Below the pieces are notes generated by a model, which saw only the letters and a list, made by a program, of their open reading frames with translations, ran no database searches and was not told the origin of the DNA. The position numbers and the translations under genes were made by a program. Shown piece by piece: positions 21,883 to 34,525 of a DNA stretch of 64,000 nt. The DNA is from Hordeum vulgare subsp. vulgare. Its lineage: Eukaryota; Streptophyta; Magnoliopsida; Poales; Poaceae. Location of the stretch: NCBI RefSeq assembly GCF_904849725.1, contig NC_058519.1:360065974-360129973 (forward strand), read 5' to 3'. The stretch's first letter is position 1. Every line of letters begins with the position of its first letter.

Positions 21883-23836
21883 ACTCCCCCAAGCTTAAAG
21901 CCTTGCTTGTTCTCAAGCAATTCAGTTGACAAACTGAAAGAGACAAAAGAAAAACTTTTACGAACTCTATTTGATCTTGTTGTTGTAATTATGTCTAACC
22001 CATATTCAGATTTTCAGCAAGATCATAAGCTAACCACATACGCAATGACATTTAGGTCTCAAGATGTACTCATATCAATGGCATAATCAACTAGCGAGCA
22101 ATAATAATAAGTTTCAAACATCAACACTTCAATCAAAACTGTCATGAAGCAATATGAACAGATGGTATCTCGCTAGCTCTTTCTGAGACCGCAAAACATA
22201 AATGCAGAGCACCTTCAAAGACCAAGGGCTGACTGAACATTGTAATTCATGGCAAAGAAGATCCAGTCACAGTCATACTCAATAACAATTAAAATCAAAG
22301 CATAAAAATGACGGAGGTGCTCTCTAATTGGTGCTTTTTTTGAAAGAAGTGGATGACTCAACAGAAACATAAATAGATAGGCCCTTCGCAGAGGGAAGCA
22401 TTGATTTGCAGAGGTGCCACAGCTCAAGCTTTGAAGACAGAGATAAATAATTTTGGGTGGCATGCTTTCATTGTCAACGCGATGACCAAGAGTTTTCACC
22501 ATATTCCATGCTACACATACTATAGGCGGTTCCCAAACAGAAAAGTAAAGTTTTTACTCCCCCACCACCGATCAATCACACTCCATGACTAGCCAAATCC
22601 TCGGGTGCCGTCCATACCAACAACAATCCAGGGGGAGTTTTGTTTGCAATTATATTTTCGATTTGAGCATGGAACTGGGCATTCCAATTACCGGCCCCTT
22701 TCTCGTGAGTGATAGTGAATAAACACGTATCGAGGATAACATGCCTAGCATGGAAGATACTGATCGCCCCTTGTCGCCACATGAGCCGTTCGGGCATGCA
22801 AAACAGATTATTACTTGAAGGTTTAGAGAGTGGCACATGCAAATTTACTTGGAATGACATGTAGATACCACATATAGGTAGGTATGGTGGACTCATATGG
22901 AACAACTTTGGGTTTATGGAAGTGGATGCACAAGCAGTATTCCCGCTTATTACAAGTGAAGGCTAGAAAAATACTGGGAAGCGACCAACTAGAGAGCGAC
23001 AATAGTCATCAATATGCATTGAAATTAACCAATGTTGAGTGCAAGAATGAGTAGGACATAAATCACCATAAACATGAATATCACAGAGGCTATGTTGATG
23101 TTTTTTCAACTACATGCGTAAACATGCGCCAAGTCAAGCCACTTGAATCATTCAAAGGAGGATACCATGCTATCATACTACATCATAATCATCTCAAAAT
23201 TCATGTTGGCATCCAAGACAAACCATTATAAGCTCCTAGGTAATTAAGCATGGCATCGGAAACTATGATCTCTAAGTTGTCATTGCAAACATGTTTCTCT
23301 CATAACAAAGCTGAATTAGGAACGATGAGCTAGTCATATTTACAAAAACAAAATAGATCGAGTTCATACCAGCTTTTCCAGGCTTAGTCACTTCATCATA
23401 TATCGTCATTATTGCCTTTCATTTGCACGACCGAATGATGTGAATCATAATGAGAGTGTTCGTGCATTGGACTAAGATGGAATCTGCAAGCAAACACAAA
23501 GGAGAAGACAAAGTAATATGGCTCTTTGACAGATAAACATATATGCATGCGAGACCCACTAAACATTGTAACCATGGTGTTCTACCTCGACCCAAAGAAA
23601 AAGAAAACTATTTACACGGGAAAGCTCCCAACAAGCAAAAGAAGAACGGAAAATCTTTTTGGGTTTTCTCAATCTAAACAAACACATGAGAAGAAAGCGA
23701 AAAAAGAAATAAACTAGCATGGATGATACAGTGGCAAGGTGTGAACACCGACTAACAAAGTGAAAGCGTGAGCAAGAATATATAGTCGGTGAGAAACACA
23801 TACTCCCCCAAGCTTAGGCTTTTGGCCTAAGTTGGT
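21883..23836 (-). other. Element F 3' non-coding region with two polypurine-type motifs
   Basis: No supported gene. The plus-strand motif ACTCCCCCAAGCTTA (minus TAAGCTTGGGGGAGT) occurs at 21883-21897, directly against the LTR as the true polypurine tract. It occurs again at 23802-23816, just after the ORF2 stop. The region aligns along its length with element G 51104-53038. Confidence 0.75.
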
Positions 23837-25392
23837 CTACTCCCAAGGTGGGAAGTAACCGTCTCCGGGGTACTCCGGAGTGTACTGAGGGCGCCACTGC
23901 TGGGTGAGCTCATCTAGCTCCCACTGATAAACTGGCGTCTGGTACTCGACTGGTAGCTCGGGCACGGGCTCCTGTGGTGGCGCTATGCCCCAATATGCGT
24001 AGATGTCTGAGGGCATAATAATGTACCTGCCTAGATGAAGATTGAAGAAAGAAGGAGCAGGCAAAGTAATAGTCTCACGAGTACCCTGACTAAATACCAA
24101 GTTATAAATCATCTTCTTATTTATATCTTTATCAAGAAAGTCATGTCGAACCATGCTATCATAATCTAGATATCTCTCAGGAAGAAGCATCTCTTCTTCC
24201 TCGTGCAGTCTAATAGGTATCTCAAAATGTCTAGCAAGACGGGTAGCATAGATACCTCCATAGACGACAGCTTTAGAACTGTTCAGGTTCAACCGTTGAG
24301 CTACTATAGCGCCCAAGCTATAAGTCTTATCGTTATAAAGGCCTTAGCGCAGAACCGCAAGGTCTGGAGAACTAAGTGATCCAGCCTCCCCACGGCCAGC
24401 CAAACATTTTCCCACAAATAATGAGAAGTACCGAAGCACAGGAAAATGTATGCTAGCAATTCTAGCGCGAGACACTCCTCTCTCCTCTCCAACAGCAATA
24501 TAGTGTACCTGCCTGCATGAAGATCGAACAAAGAAGGAGCAGGCAAAGTAATAGTCTCTCGAGTACCCTGACTAAACACCAAGTTATAAATCATCCGTCT
24601 ACTAGCATCTCTATCCAGAAAATCATGGCGAACCATGCTGTCATAATCCAGATATTTCTCAGGGCGAACTATCTCTCCTTCCTCTTTGAGTCTAATGGGT
24701 ATCTAAAAGTGTCTGGCAAGACGGGTATCATAGATACCTCCATAAACAGCACCTTTAGTACGGTTCATGTTCAACCGTTAAGCCACTATAGCGCCAAAGC
24801 TATAAGTTTTATCATTATAAAGAGCTTCGCGCAAGACCGCAAGATCTGGGGACCTGAGGGCTCCAGCTTTCCCACGACCAATCAAACATTTTCCCACGAA
24901 TAGAGAGAAATACCGAAGCACGGGAAAATGTATGCTAGCAACTCTAGCGCAAGATACTCCTCTCTCCTCTCTTACAACAATAGTATTAATGAAAGCCTCC
25001 AAGTCCCGTGGACGAGGTTCATGAATATCCCTAACATAAGGTAATTTGCAGACATTGCAAAAATCCTGAAGTGACATGCGCTGGGTGATATCATATAACT
25101 TGAACTCAACCATAGGAGGCTTCTTCCTTGGATAGAAATTAAAGCTTTGCACAAAAATATTAGTGAGGAGGAGGTATTGTGGGCACTTATATTCAACAAA
25201 TGCGGTAAGGCCTGCGTTCTCCACCAAGTAATTAAAATCCTCGTAAAGACCGGCGACACGTAAGAACACATCGCTTGGCCACTCGCACGCTCGAACTTCT
25301 GCAACTCGGGGGACCGGATACTTGGGTTTCTTCTTCTCATTTTCATCATCCTTGGGGTCACGGCTTGAACAGACTCTTTGGAACCTCCTCAT
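23837..25392 (-). pseudogene. Element F ORF2 (ATHILA ORF-like protein), broken and internally duplicated
   Basis: Homologous to the intact 355-codon ORF of element G. The N-terminal part (25392-24778) is open for 204 codons and ends at a stop after G-A-I-V-A. The middle of the protein (G residues about 135-300) is then present twice: once at 24976-24499 and again at 24494-24018, joined out of frame. The C-terminus (24316-23837) is open and ends G-Y-F-P-P-W-E as in G. The two middle copies are not identical, and the inner parts resemble G more than F, so this looks like a recombination or template-switch product rather than a simple recent duplication. Confidence 0.8.
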
Positions 25393-26194
25393 ATTTTCCT
25401 TTTTCTTTCTCTGAAAATTTCTGAAATTTATAGTGACTCAAAGGAAAAGTGAACAAGGCTCAACGAAACTCATATGAACTACTCCTACAAGTGCCTAGAG
25501 GCCATATCATGCATCAAAACTATTTGGGACCAACTAAAATTAACATCCAAAGCTCAAGAACAGGGTCACGAAGGCAGCAATAATACGCAATGAACAAAGC
25601 ACTAGAGCAAAAACTAATTGGACCAATGGAGGAGTCACATACCAAGGAACAATCCCCTCAAAACAGTTTGGTGAATGGGGCCTTGCACAAGGAGATCGAA
25701 AAACATAGCAAGAAGAGCAAGAATACGAGTTTGAGTTGTGGAATGATTTTTTCTGGAGGTAGGAGAAGGAGATGGGAGCTGGAATAAGTGAAGGGGGCCA
25801 CATGGGGCCCACAAGCCTGGTAGGCGTGACCAGGGTGGGTTCCTGCGCCTCCTGGGCTTGTGGCCCACTAGTGCATCCCCCTCACTAGCTCTTGATCTCG
25901 GAATTTTTCAAAAATTCCAAAAAAAAATCATACTTGATTTTCAGGGCAGTTGAAGAACTTTTATTTTCGGGACACTTTTCTAAGGGACGCAAAAACAGAA
26001 AACAGGAAAAACTAAAGCTAAATTTATCATTTTTCTTCTAAATAACCGAAAGTAAAAGTTCGGAACAGAGGGTCGTGACTCCTAGATTCATCCATATCAT
26101 GGTCATCAAAAGAAATCCGTCAATGAGGTTGATCAAGTCTCCTTGACAAACTTTTTTTTGAATCGCATAAAACCAGAGAATTTTCGAGAAGTCA
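25393..26194 (-). other. Element F spacer between gag-protease and ORF2, LTR-like
   Basis: 802 bp, the same length as in G (54107-54908). The part at about 25760-26010 resembles the U3 of the element's own LTR in order and wording: a TTCCAGCTC phrase, the hairpin arms CCACAAGCC (25809-25817) / GGCTTGTGG (25855-25863) and an aagaacttttattttcggg-like phrase. It may promote or splice ORF2. Confidence 0.6.
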
Positions 26195-28920
26195 CTAGGT
26201 TACCTCAATGGGGATGTGCATATCCCCAACAAGAAAATCATACTTCATCTTAACAATAGGTATAGGGCATTCAAAGCTCCCAATAAGAATCGATGAAGTT
26301 TTTTCAATAGCATTGATGCAATGTACTCGATATTGTTTCTTCGGAAAGTGCAGCGTATGCTCATTACCATTGACATGGAAAGTGACATTGCCTTTGTTGC
26401 AATCAATAACAGCCCCTGCAGTGTTTAAAAAGGGTCTTCCAAGGATGACCACCATGGCATGATCCTCGGGAATATCCAGAATAACAAAGTCCGTTAAGAT
26501 AGTAACGTTAGCAACCACAACAGGCACACCCTCGCAAATGCCGATAGGGAAAGCAGTTGATTTGTCGGCCATTTGGAAGGAGATTTTGATGGGTGTCAAC
26601 TTATCCAATTCAAGTCTACGATAAAGACAGAGAGGCATAACACTAACACCGGCTCCAAGATGACATAAAGTAGTTCTAACGTAATTTCCTTTAATGGAGC
26701 AAGGAATAATGGGCACTCCGGGATCACCTAGTTTCTTAGGAGTTCCACCCTTGAAGGTGTAATTAGCGAGCATGGTGGAAATCTCAACCTCAGGTATCCT
26801 CCTTTGTTTAGTCACAATATCTTTCATGTACTTAGCATAAGGAGACATTTTGAGCATATCTGTCAAACGCATTTGCAGAAAGACAGGTCTAATCATTTCA
26901 ACAAATCGCTCAAAATCTTCATCATCCTTTTTCTTGGATGGTTTGGTAGGAAAGGGCATGGGTTTCTGAACCCATGGTTCTCTTTCTTTACTATGCTTCC
27001 TAGCAATGAAGTCGTTCTTATCGTATCTCCTATTCTTAGGTTGTCGGTTATCAAGATCAACTGGTTCAATCTCCACATCCTTATCATTGCTAGGTTGAGC
27101 ATCATCATGTACACCACTATCGATATTATCACTAGGCTCATGTTCACCACGAGATTGTGTTTCGGCATCAGAAACAGAGACATCATTTGGATTCTCGGGT
27201 GTAACAGCAACAGGGTTGCTAGCATGCAAGTTCCTATCATCTTTCTTTTTATTCCTAGGATGACTAGGTGCCTCGGTGCTAACTCCTTGAGAATCTTGTT
27301 CAATTCTCTTAGGACGACCCTCAGGATACAAAGGTTCCTGGGTCATTCTACCACCTCTAGTGATAACTCTAACAGACTTGTCATTCAGCTCATTGAGCAA
27401 GTCATTTTGAGCCTTAAGTACTTGTTCTACCAGAGTAGTGACCATAGAGGCATGTTTACTCAAAATCTTAAGATCATTGACATTTCTATCCACACAAGCA
27501 CTTAAATGACTAAGCATACAAGCATTCTGTTCCAATTGTCTGCTAACATAATCATTGAAACTTTGTTGTTTGGCAACAAAGTTATCAAATTCATCTAAGC
27601 ATAAGCTAGCAGGTTTATCAAAAGGAATATCACTCTCATTGAATCTACGAAGAGAATTTACCTCTTCTACCTGTGTCGGGTTATCAAGACCATGGCTCTC
27701 TTGATAGGTGGCAGATTCTTGACTTCTTCAGATTTAATGCCTTTCTCTTGCATAGATTTCTTAGCTTTTTGCATATCTTTAGGACCGAGGAATAGAATAC
27801 CTATTTTCTTCGGAGTTGGCTTCAGAGATGGTTCGGGAATAGTCCAAGCATTCTCATTGCACAAGATATTATTCAATAGAATCTCAGCTTGTTCCACAGT
27901 TCGTTCCCTGAAAACACAACCAGCACAACTATCTAGGTGGTCCCTAGAAGCATCGGTTAGTCCATTATAGAAGATATCAAGTATTTCATTCTTCTCAAGA
28001 GGGTGATCAGGCAAAGCATTCAGTAGATGGACAAGCCTCCCCCAAGCTTGTGGGAGACTTTCTTCTTCAACATGCACAAAGTTATATATATCCTGCAAGG
28101 CAGCTTGTTTCTTATGGGCAGGAAAATATTTCTCAGAGAAGTAGTAGATCATACCCTGGGTACTACGAACACATCCAGGACCAAGAGAAGTGAACCAAGT
28201 CTTAGCATTACCCTTTAGTGAGAAAGGAAACACCTTAAGGATATAGTAGTGGCAGATCTTTTCCTCACTCGTGAATAGGGTGGCTATATCGTGCAACTTA
28301 GTAAGATGTGCTACAACCGTTTCGGACTCATAACCATGAAAAGGATCAAATTTGACCAAAGTGATTTACTCAGGATCTATGGAGAATTCATAATCCTTAT
28401 TGGTCACAAAGATAGGCGAAGTAGCAAACTTAGGATCATATTTCATTCTAGTGTTCAGAGATTTTTATTTCCACTTGCGCAATAAGTTCTCAAGATCATA
28501 GCTATCCTTACAAGCAAGAAAGTCCTCAGCTACCTCTCCCTCCATAACATAACCCTCAGGTATATCAGGCAATTCATATCTAGGAGAGCTAGTTCTAACA
28601 TGTGAAATAGCAGGTTCTACTTCAATAATCTCAGCAGTTTCAGAAGTATCATCACATTCAGCAACAACTCTAGCAATTTGTGCATCAAGGAATGCACCTA
28701 GTGGCAAAGAAGTATCAAGCAAAGCATCATAACAAGCATCATGGATAACAGAAGTAGCATCATCAAGCACAGGTGACGCATCAAAATTTCTAGTAGGCGG
28801 TGGTGTCGCAAACTTACTCATAACTGAAGGTGAATCAAGTGCAGAGCTAGATGGCAGTTCCTTACATGTCCTCGTAGTTGAGGGCAAGACTTTAGTTTTT
28901 GGATCTCTCGGATTCCTCAT
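26195..28920 (-). pseudogene. Element F gag-protease polyprotein, broken
   Basis: The start was chosen at 28920 (M-R-N-P-R-D-P-K) because the frame further upstream runs through the primer site; G has the matching start. The order is an N-terminal region, a retrotransposon gag core (28359-27667, A-K-T-W-F...E-K-Y-F-P-A-H-K-K), a linker rich in D/E/K, and a retropepsin-like domain near the end (about 26660-26195). Disabling changes: a stop at 28465-28467, a stop near 28366, a 1-base deletion near 27690, and His in place of the expected catalytic Asp (C-H-L-G-A-G). The frame ends H-I-P-I-E-V-T with no RT, the same end point as in G. Confidence 0.85.
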
Positions 28921-28970
28921 AGTGATCAACAGACGTAAATCCCAAGTGACTCGGAGAATAGAGCTAGGCT

Positions 28971-28988
28971 TCCCCGGCAACGGCGCCA
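28971..28988 (-). other. Element F primer-binding site (tRNA-Asp type)
   Basis: The minus strand reads TGGCGCCGTTGCCGGGGA, 11 bases inside the LTR end at 29000. It matches the 3' end of plant tRNA-Asp, as reported for Athila-group elements. Confidence 0.88.
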
Positions 28989-28999
28989 GAAAATAGTGT

Positions 29000-30388
29000 T
29001 GATAACCCACAAGTATAGGGGATCGCAACAGTTTTCGTGGGTAGAGTATTCAACCCAAATTTGTTGATTCGACACAAGGGGAAGCAAAAGAATATTCTCG
29101 AGTATTAGCAGTTGAGTTGTCAATTCAACCACACCTGAAAGAATTAGTATCTGCAGCAAAGTTTCAGTAGCAAAGTAGTGTGATAGCAACAGTAGCAACG
29201 GTAACAGTAGCAACAATAGCAACAGTAGCGGTAACAGTAGCAGAAGTGACAGCAGTAGCGGCAAATTAATGTAGAAAGGACCAGTAGGAAAAACTTGTAG
29301 GCATTGGATCGGTGATGGATAATTATGCTGGATGACATTCATCATGCAACAGTTATAACATGGGGAGATATGTAACTAGCTCCAGTTCGTCAATGTAATG
29401 TAGGCATGTATTCCGTATGTAGTCATACATGCTTATGAAAAGAACTTGCATGACATCTATTGTCCATCCCTCCCATGGTAGCGGGGTCCTAATGGAAACT
29501 ACATGATATTAAGGTTCTCCTTTTAATAGAGAACCAGAACAAAGCATTAGCACTTAGTGAATACATGAACTCCTCATACTATGGTCATCTCCGGGAGTGG
29601 TTCCGGCTATTGGCACTCCGAGGTTGCCGGGTCATAACACATAGTAGGTGACTACAACTTGCAAGATAGGATCAAGAACACACATATATTGATGAAAATA
29701 TAATAGGTTCAGATCTGAAATCATGGCACTCGGGCCCTAGTGACAAGCATTGAGCATAGCAAAGTAGTAGCAACATAAATCTCAGAACATAGTGGATACT
29801 AGGGATCAATCCCCATCAAAACTAACTCGATTACATGATAGATCTCATCCAACCCATCACCGTCCAGCAAGCCTACGATGAGATTGCTCACGAACGGTGA
29901 AGAGCATCATGGAATTGGCGATGAAGGAAGGTTGGTGATGACGACGACGACGATCTCCCCTCTCCGGAGCCCAGAAGGGACTCCAGATCTGCCCTCCAGA
30001 GGAAGAACAGGTGGTGGCGGCGCCTCCGTATCGTAAAACGCGATGAACTCTTCTCCCTGATTTTTTTTCCACGCGAGAGAGAATATATATAGCTGGAATT
30101 GGAGGCGGCGGAGCCCCTAGGGGCTCACAAGCCTGCCAGGCGTGGCCAGGGGGGCGCCTCCTGGGCTTGTGGGCTCTTCGCTCCGTCCCTCCAAGTAATT
30201 CTTGCGCCAGTATTTTTTATATATTCCACACAAAATCCTTGTAAATTTCCAGGTCATTCCGAGAACTTCTATTTCTGTGCAAAAACAACACCATGGCAAT
30301 TCTGCTAATAACAGCGTCAGTCCGGGTTAGTTCCATTCAAATCATGCAAATTAGAGTCCAAAACAAGGGCAAAAGAGTTTGGAAAAGT
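29000..30388 (-). repeat. Element F 5' LTR (outer edge missing)
   Basis: The plus-strand left end is TGATAACCCAC, so the LTR ends ...GGTTATCA on the minus strand. It contains an imperfect CAG/CAA-type microsatellite (29161-29270) and U3 hairpin arms at 30125-30133 and 30164-30172. It stops at GGAAAAGT (30388) about 20 bp short of the expected TGATAC edge. Six bases of filler (30389-30394) join it to element C. Confidence 0.88.
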
Positions 30389-30394
30389 TACTGG

Positions 30395-31887
30395 GCTTGC
30401 TTTGGTTTTTCCCTTGAAGAGGAAAGGGTGATGCAGCACAGGAGCAGTAAGTATTTCCATCAGTTTGAGAACCAAGGTATCAATCCAGTAGGAGAATCTC
30501 GTCAAGTCCAGAGTACCTGCGCAAACACAAACGAGCTTGCACCCAACGCTATAAAGGGGTTCTCTATCCCTTCAAGATTGGTTGCAAAGTGAGATCTGAA
30601 GGCGGAAAGTGCAATGAAGTAAAAGAGTAAGGCAGAAAATATGGTGTGAAGTTGACCCGGGGGCCATAGTGTTCACTAGAGGCTTCCCTCAAAATAGCAA
30701 ATATTATGATGGGTGAACAAATTACTGTCGAGCAATTGATAGAACCACGCAAAGTCATGACGATATCTAAGGCAATGATCATACATATAGGCATCACGTC
30801 TGAGACAAGTAGACTGATACTTTCTGCATCTACTACTATTACTCTACACATCGACCGCTATCTAGCATGCATCTAGTGTATTGAGTTCATGACGAATAGA
30901 GTAACGCCTTAAGCAAGATGACATGATGTAGAGGGATAAACTCAAACCAATGATGAAAACCCCATCTTTTTACCCTTGATGGCAACAACACGATGCGTGC
31001 CTCGCTACCCCTTCTGTCACTGCGTGAGGTCACCGCATGGTATGAACCCAAAACCAAGCACTTCTCCCATTGCAAGGATCATAGATCAAGTTGGCCAAAC
31101 AAAACCCACAACTTGAAGAGAATTACAAGGATAATAAATCATGCATATAAGAGATCAGAAGAAACTCAAATAAGATTCATAGATAATCTGATCATAAATC
31201 CACAATTCATCGGATCTCGACAAACACACCGCAAAAGAAGATTTCGTCGGATAGATCTCCATGAAGATCATGGGGAACTTTTTATTTTAGATCCAAGAGA
31301 GATAAGAAGCCATCTAGCTACTAGCTATGGACCCGTAGATCTATGGTGAACTACTCACGCATCATCGGAGAGGTCATGGTGTTGATCAAAAAGCCCTCCG
31401 TATCCGAATCCCCCCTCCGCCACGGCACCACAACATGCCCCAGTTGGGATCTTGCGGAGACAGAAGGTTGCGGCGGCGGAAAAGTACTTTCGATGATCTC
31501 CTGATTTTTTTCTGGGATTTTAGGGAATATATAGGCGAAAGACCTAGGGCAGAGGAGGTCCAGGGAGCCCACAAGCCTGGGAGGAGCGGGCCCCCCCTGG
31601 ACGCACCATGAGGGCTTGTGGGGTCCCTGGTGACCCTCTGCCTTGGTTCTCAAGTCTCCCGATCGTCTTCTGTTTCGGAAAAATCTTTTCGGAAGTTTTA
31701 TTCCGTTTGGACTCCGTTTAAAATCCTCCTCTGAAAAGGGTCAAAAACACGGAAAAAACAGGAACTCGCACTTGGCACTAAGTTAATTAGTCCCAAAAAA
31801 GATATAAAAGGCATAGAAAACATCCAAAGTTTGACGAGATATCAGCATGAAACCATAAAAAAATTTAGATACATTGGAGACGTATCA
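30395..31887 (-). repeat. Element C 3' LTR (end truncated)
   Basis: Starts on the minus strand TGATACGTCTCCAATG at 31887. The U3 hairpin arms are at 31569-31577 and 31613-31621. It is closer to the A 3' LTR than the A 5' LTR is. The terminal bases are lost at the junction with F. Confidence 0.88.
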
Positions 31888-34123
31888 AGCATCCCCAAGC
31901 TTAACTCCTGCTCGTCCTCGAGTAGGGAAGTGATAAAGACTGAATTTTTGATGTGGAATGCTACCTAGCATAGTTGTCCTTTGTAACTTCTTTCATGTGA
32001 CATGAATGTTCGGATCCGTAAGATTCAAAACAATAGTTTGCTATTGACATGAAAACAGTAATACTTCAAGCAAACTAGCAAGGAAGTTATGAACTTTCGA
32101 AATAACAAGGCCAAAGAAAGTTATCCCTACAAAATCAAATAGTCTGGCTATGCTCCATCATCCTCACACAACAAATTTGAATCATGCACAACCCCGGTAT
32201 TGGCCAAGTAATTGTTTTCGCACTCTTACTTTCTCAAACCTTTTTAACCTATCATGCAATACATGAGCGTGAGCCATGGATATAGCACTATAGGTGGAAT
32301 AGAGTGTGGTGGCGGTTGTGAGACAAAAAAAGAGGAGATGGTCACATTGACTCGGTGTATCAAAGGGCTATGGAGATGCCCATTAATAGATATCAATGTG
32401 AATGAGTAGGGATTGCCATACAAAGGATGCACTAGAGCTATAAGTATGTGAAAGCTCAAAAGGAGAACTAGTGGGTGTGCATCCAACTTGCTTGCTCACG
32501 AAGACCTAGGGCAATTTGAGGAAGCCCATCATTGGAATATACAAGCCAAGTTATATAATAAAGATTCCTACTAGAATATGGTGGTGACGAAACGAGAGAC
32601 TCTCAATCATGAAGAACATGGTGCTATTATGAAGCACAAGTGTGGAAAAAGATAGTAGCATTGTCCCTTCTCTCTTTTTCTCTCTTTTTTTTATTTGGGC
32701 TCTTTGGCCTCTTTTTTTTTATTTTTTTTATTTGGGCTCTTTGGCCTCTTTTTTTATTTCCTCACACGGGACAATGCTCTAATAATGATGATCATCACAC
32801 TTTTATTTACTCACAACTCAAAGCTCAGAACGATGATGAATCTATAGAAAATGCCTCCGGCAGTGTACCGGGATGTGCAACGATCTAGCTTGGCGTATGA
32901 CGTTGAAACATCTCGCTAGCTATCTTACGATCATGCAATGGCAATATGAGAGTGACGGCACAAGTCATGAGACGGAACAGTGGGAGTTGCATGGCAATAT
33001 ATCTCGGAATGGCTATGGAAATGCCATAGTAGGTAGGTATGGTGGCTGTTTTGAGGAAGGCATATGGTGGGTTTGTGTACCGGCGAAAATTGCGCGACAC
33101 TAGAGAGGCGAGCAATGGTGGAAGGTGAAAGTGCATCTATACCATGGACTCACATTGGTCATGAAGAACTCACATACTTGTTGCGAAAGTTTTTATTAGT
33201 AATCGAAACAAAGTGCTAAACGCATAGTCCTAAGGGAAGGGTTGGTAGGTGTTAACCATCGCGCGATCCCGACCGCAACACAAAGGATGACAATCAATAG
33301 ATCAATTATGCTCCGACTTCCTAACATAGCGGTTCACCATACGTGCATGTTACGGGAATCACAAACTTCAACACAAGTATTTCTAGATTCACAACACCCT
33401 ACTAACATAACTCTTAATATTACCAAATCCACGTCTCAAAACTAATTGAGAGGAATCAGACTTCTGTTTCTACTCAATGCACATGAAGATGGAGGTTTTT
33501 GTATCCTCTTTGGATACCTATCACCTTTTGGACTACTTTCATGGCACAAGCCAACTACCAAGTTACGCACCGCCGTACTCTAGAAGATCTAAGTGAAGCA
33601 CACAGAGCAAAATTTTCTAGCTCAAAAGATATAAGTGAAGCACGATGAGCATTCTAGCAAACTCACGATGAGTGCATGTCTCTCTAAAAAGGTATGCAGC
33701 AAGGATGATTGTGACACAACAAAAAGAAAAGACTCCTACGATAGAAGAAGCTCCAAGCAAAACACATATCATGTGGTGAATAAAAATATAGCTCCAAGTA
33801 ATGTTACCGATGGATTGAAGACGAAAGAGGGGATGCCTTCCCGGGGCATCCCCAAGCATAGGCTTTTTGGTGTCCTTGAATTTGGCTTGGGATGCCTTGG
33901 GCATCCCCAAGCTTGAGCTCTTCCCACTTTTTATCCCTTTGTCCATGAGAACATGACCCAAAACTTGAGAACTTCACAACACAAAACTTAAACAGAAACT
34001 CGTGATATCATTAGCACAAGAGAACAAACTACCACCTTTTTAGGTACGGTAGCAATCTTGATTTCTATTTATATTGGTGTTAGATTATTGTGTTCTCACT
34101 TTTCCATCGCTAGTACCCCTCGA
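31888..34123 (-). other. Element C internal non-coding region
   Basis: No gene. It matches element A 5795-6640 joined to 18351-19740. It includes the polypurine tract (AGCATCCCCAAGCTTA, 31888-31903), T-rich repeats (32670-32760), the empty B site (33275-33279) and the double hairpin (33829-33907). Confidence 0.8.
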
Positions 34124-34525
34124 TACTTTCGATGATCTCCTGATTTTTTCTGGGATTTTAGGGAATATATAGGCGAAAGACCTAGGGCAGAGGAGGTCCA
34201 GGGAGCCCACAAGCCTGGGAGGCGCGGGCCCCCTGACCGCGCCATGAGGGCTTGTGGGGTCCCTGGTGACCCTCTGCCTTGGTTCTCAAGTCTCCCGATC
34301 GTTTTCTGTTTCGGAAAAATCTTTTTGGAAGTTTCGTTCCGTTAGGACTCCGTTCGAAATCCTCCTCTGAAAAGGGTCAAAAACACGGAAAAACAGTACT
34401 GGTACTTGGCACTGAGTTAATAAGTCAGTTCCAAAAAAGATATAAAAGGCATACAAAACATCCAAAGTTTGACAAGATAACAACATGAAACCATCAAAAA
34501 TTATAGATACGTTGGAGACGTATCA
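34124..34525 (-). repeat. Element C partial 5' LTR
   Basis: The first 402 bp of the LTR (minus strand, from TGATACGTCTCCAACG at 34525). It ends at the shared TACTTTC where the internal sequence takes over. U3 hairpin arms are at 34207-34215 and 34249-34257. Confidence 0.88.

Larger units (their letters stand above)
21286..30388 (-). mobile_element. Element F: Athila-like gypsy element with gag-protease and ORF2 only, truncated
   Basis: On the minus strand, in order: 5' LTR (30388-29000), primer site (28988-28971), gag-protease (28920-26195), an 802-bp spacer, ORF2 (25392-23837), a non-coding 3' region and a partial 3' LTR (21882-21286). It has no RT, RNase H or integrase. Both LTRs are cut: the 3' LTR lacks everything beyond the point where element A abuts it, and the 5' LTR lacks its first ~20 bp where element C abuts it. 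Element G has the same architecture. Family name not assigned. Confidence 0.88.
30395..34525 (-). mobile_element. Element C: deleted relative of element A
   Basis: On the minus strand: a short 5' LTR piece (34525-34124), then the right-hand part of the A-type internal region (34123-31888), then a 3' LTR (31887-30395) that lacks its last ~60 bp. The rest of the 5' LTR, the primer site and the ORF are gone in one deletion, joined at a shared TA/GTA. It carries the empty version of the B insertion site at 33275-33279. Confidence 0.88.
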
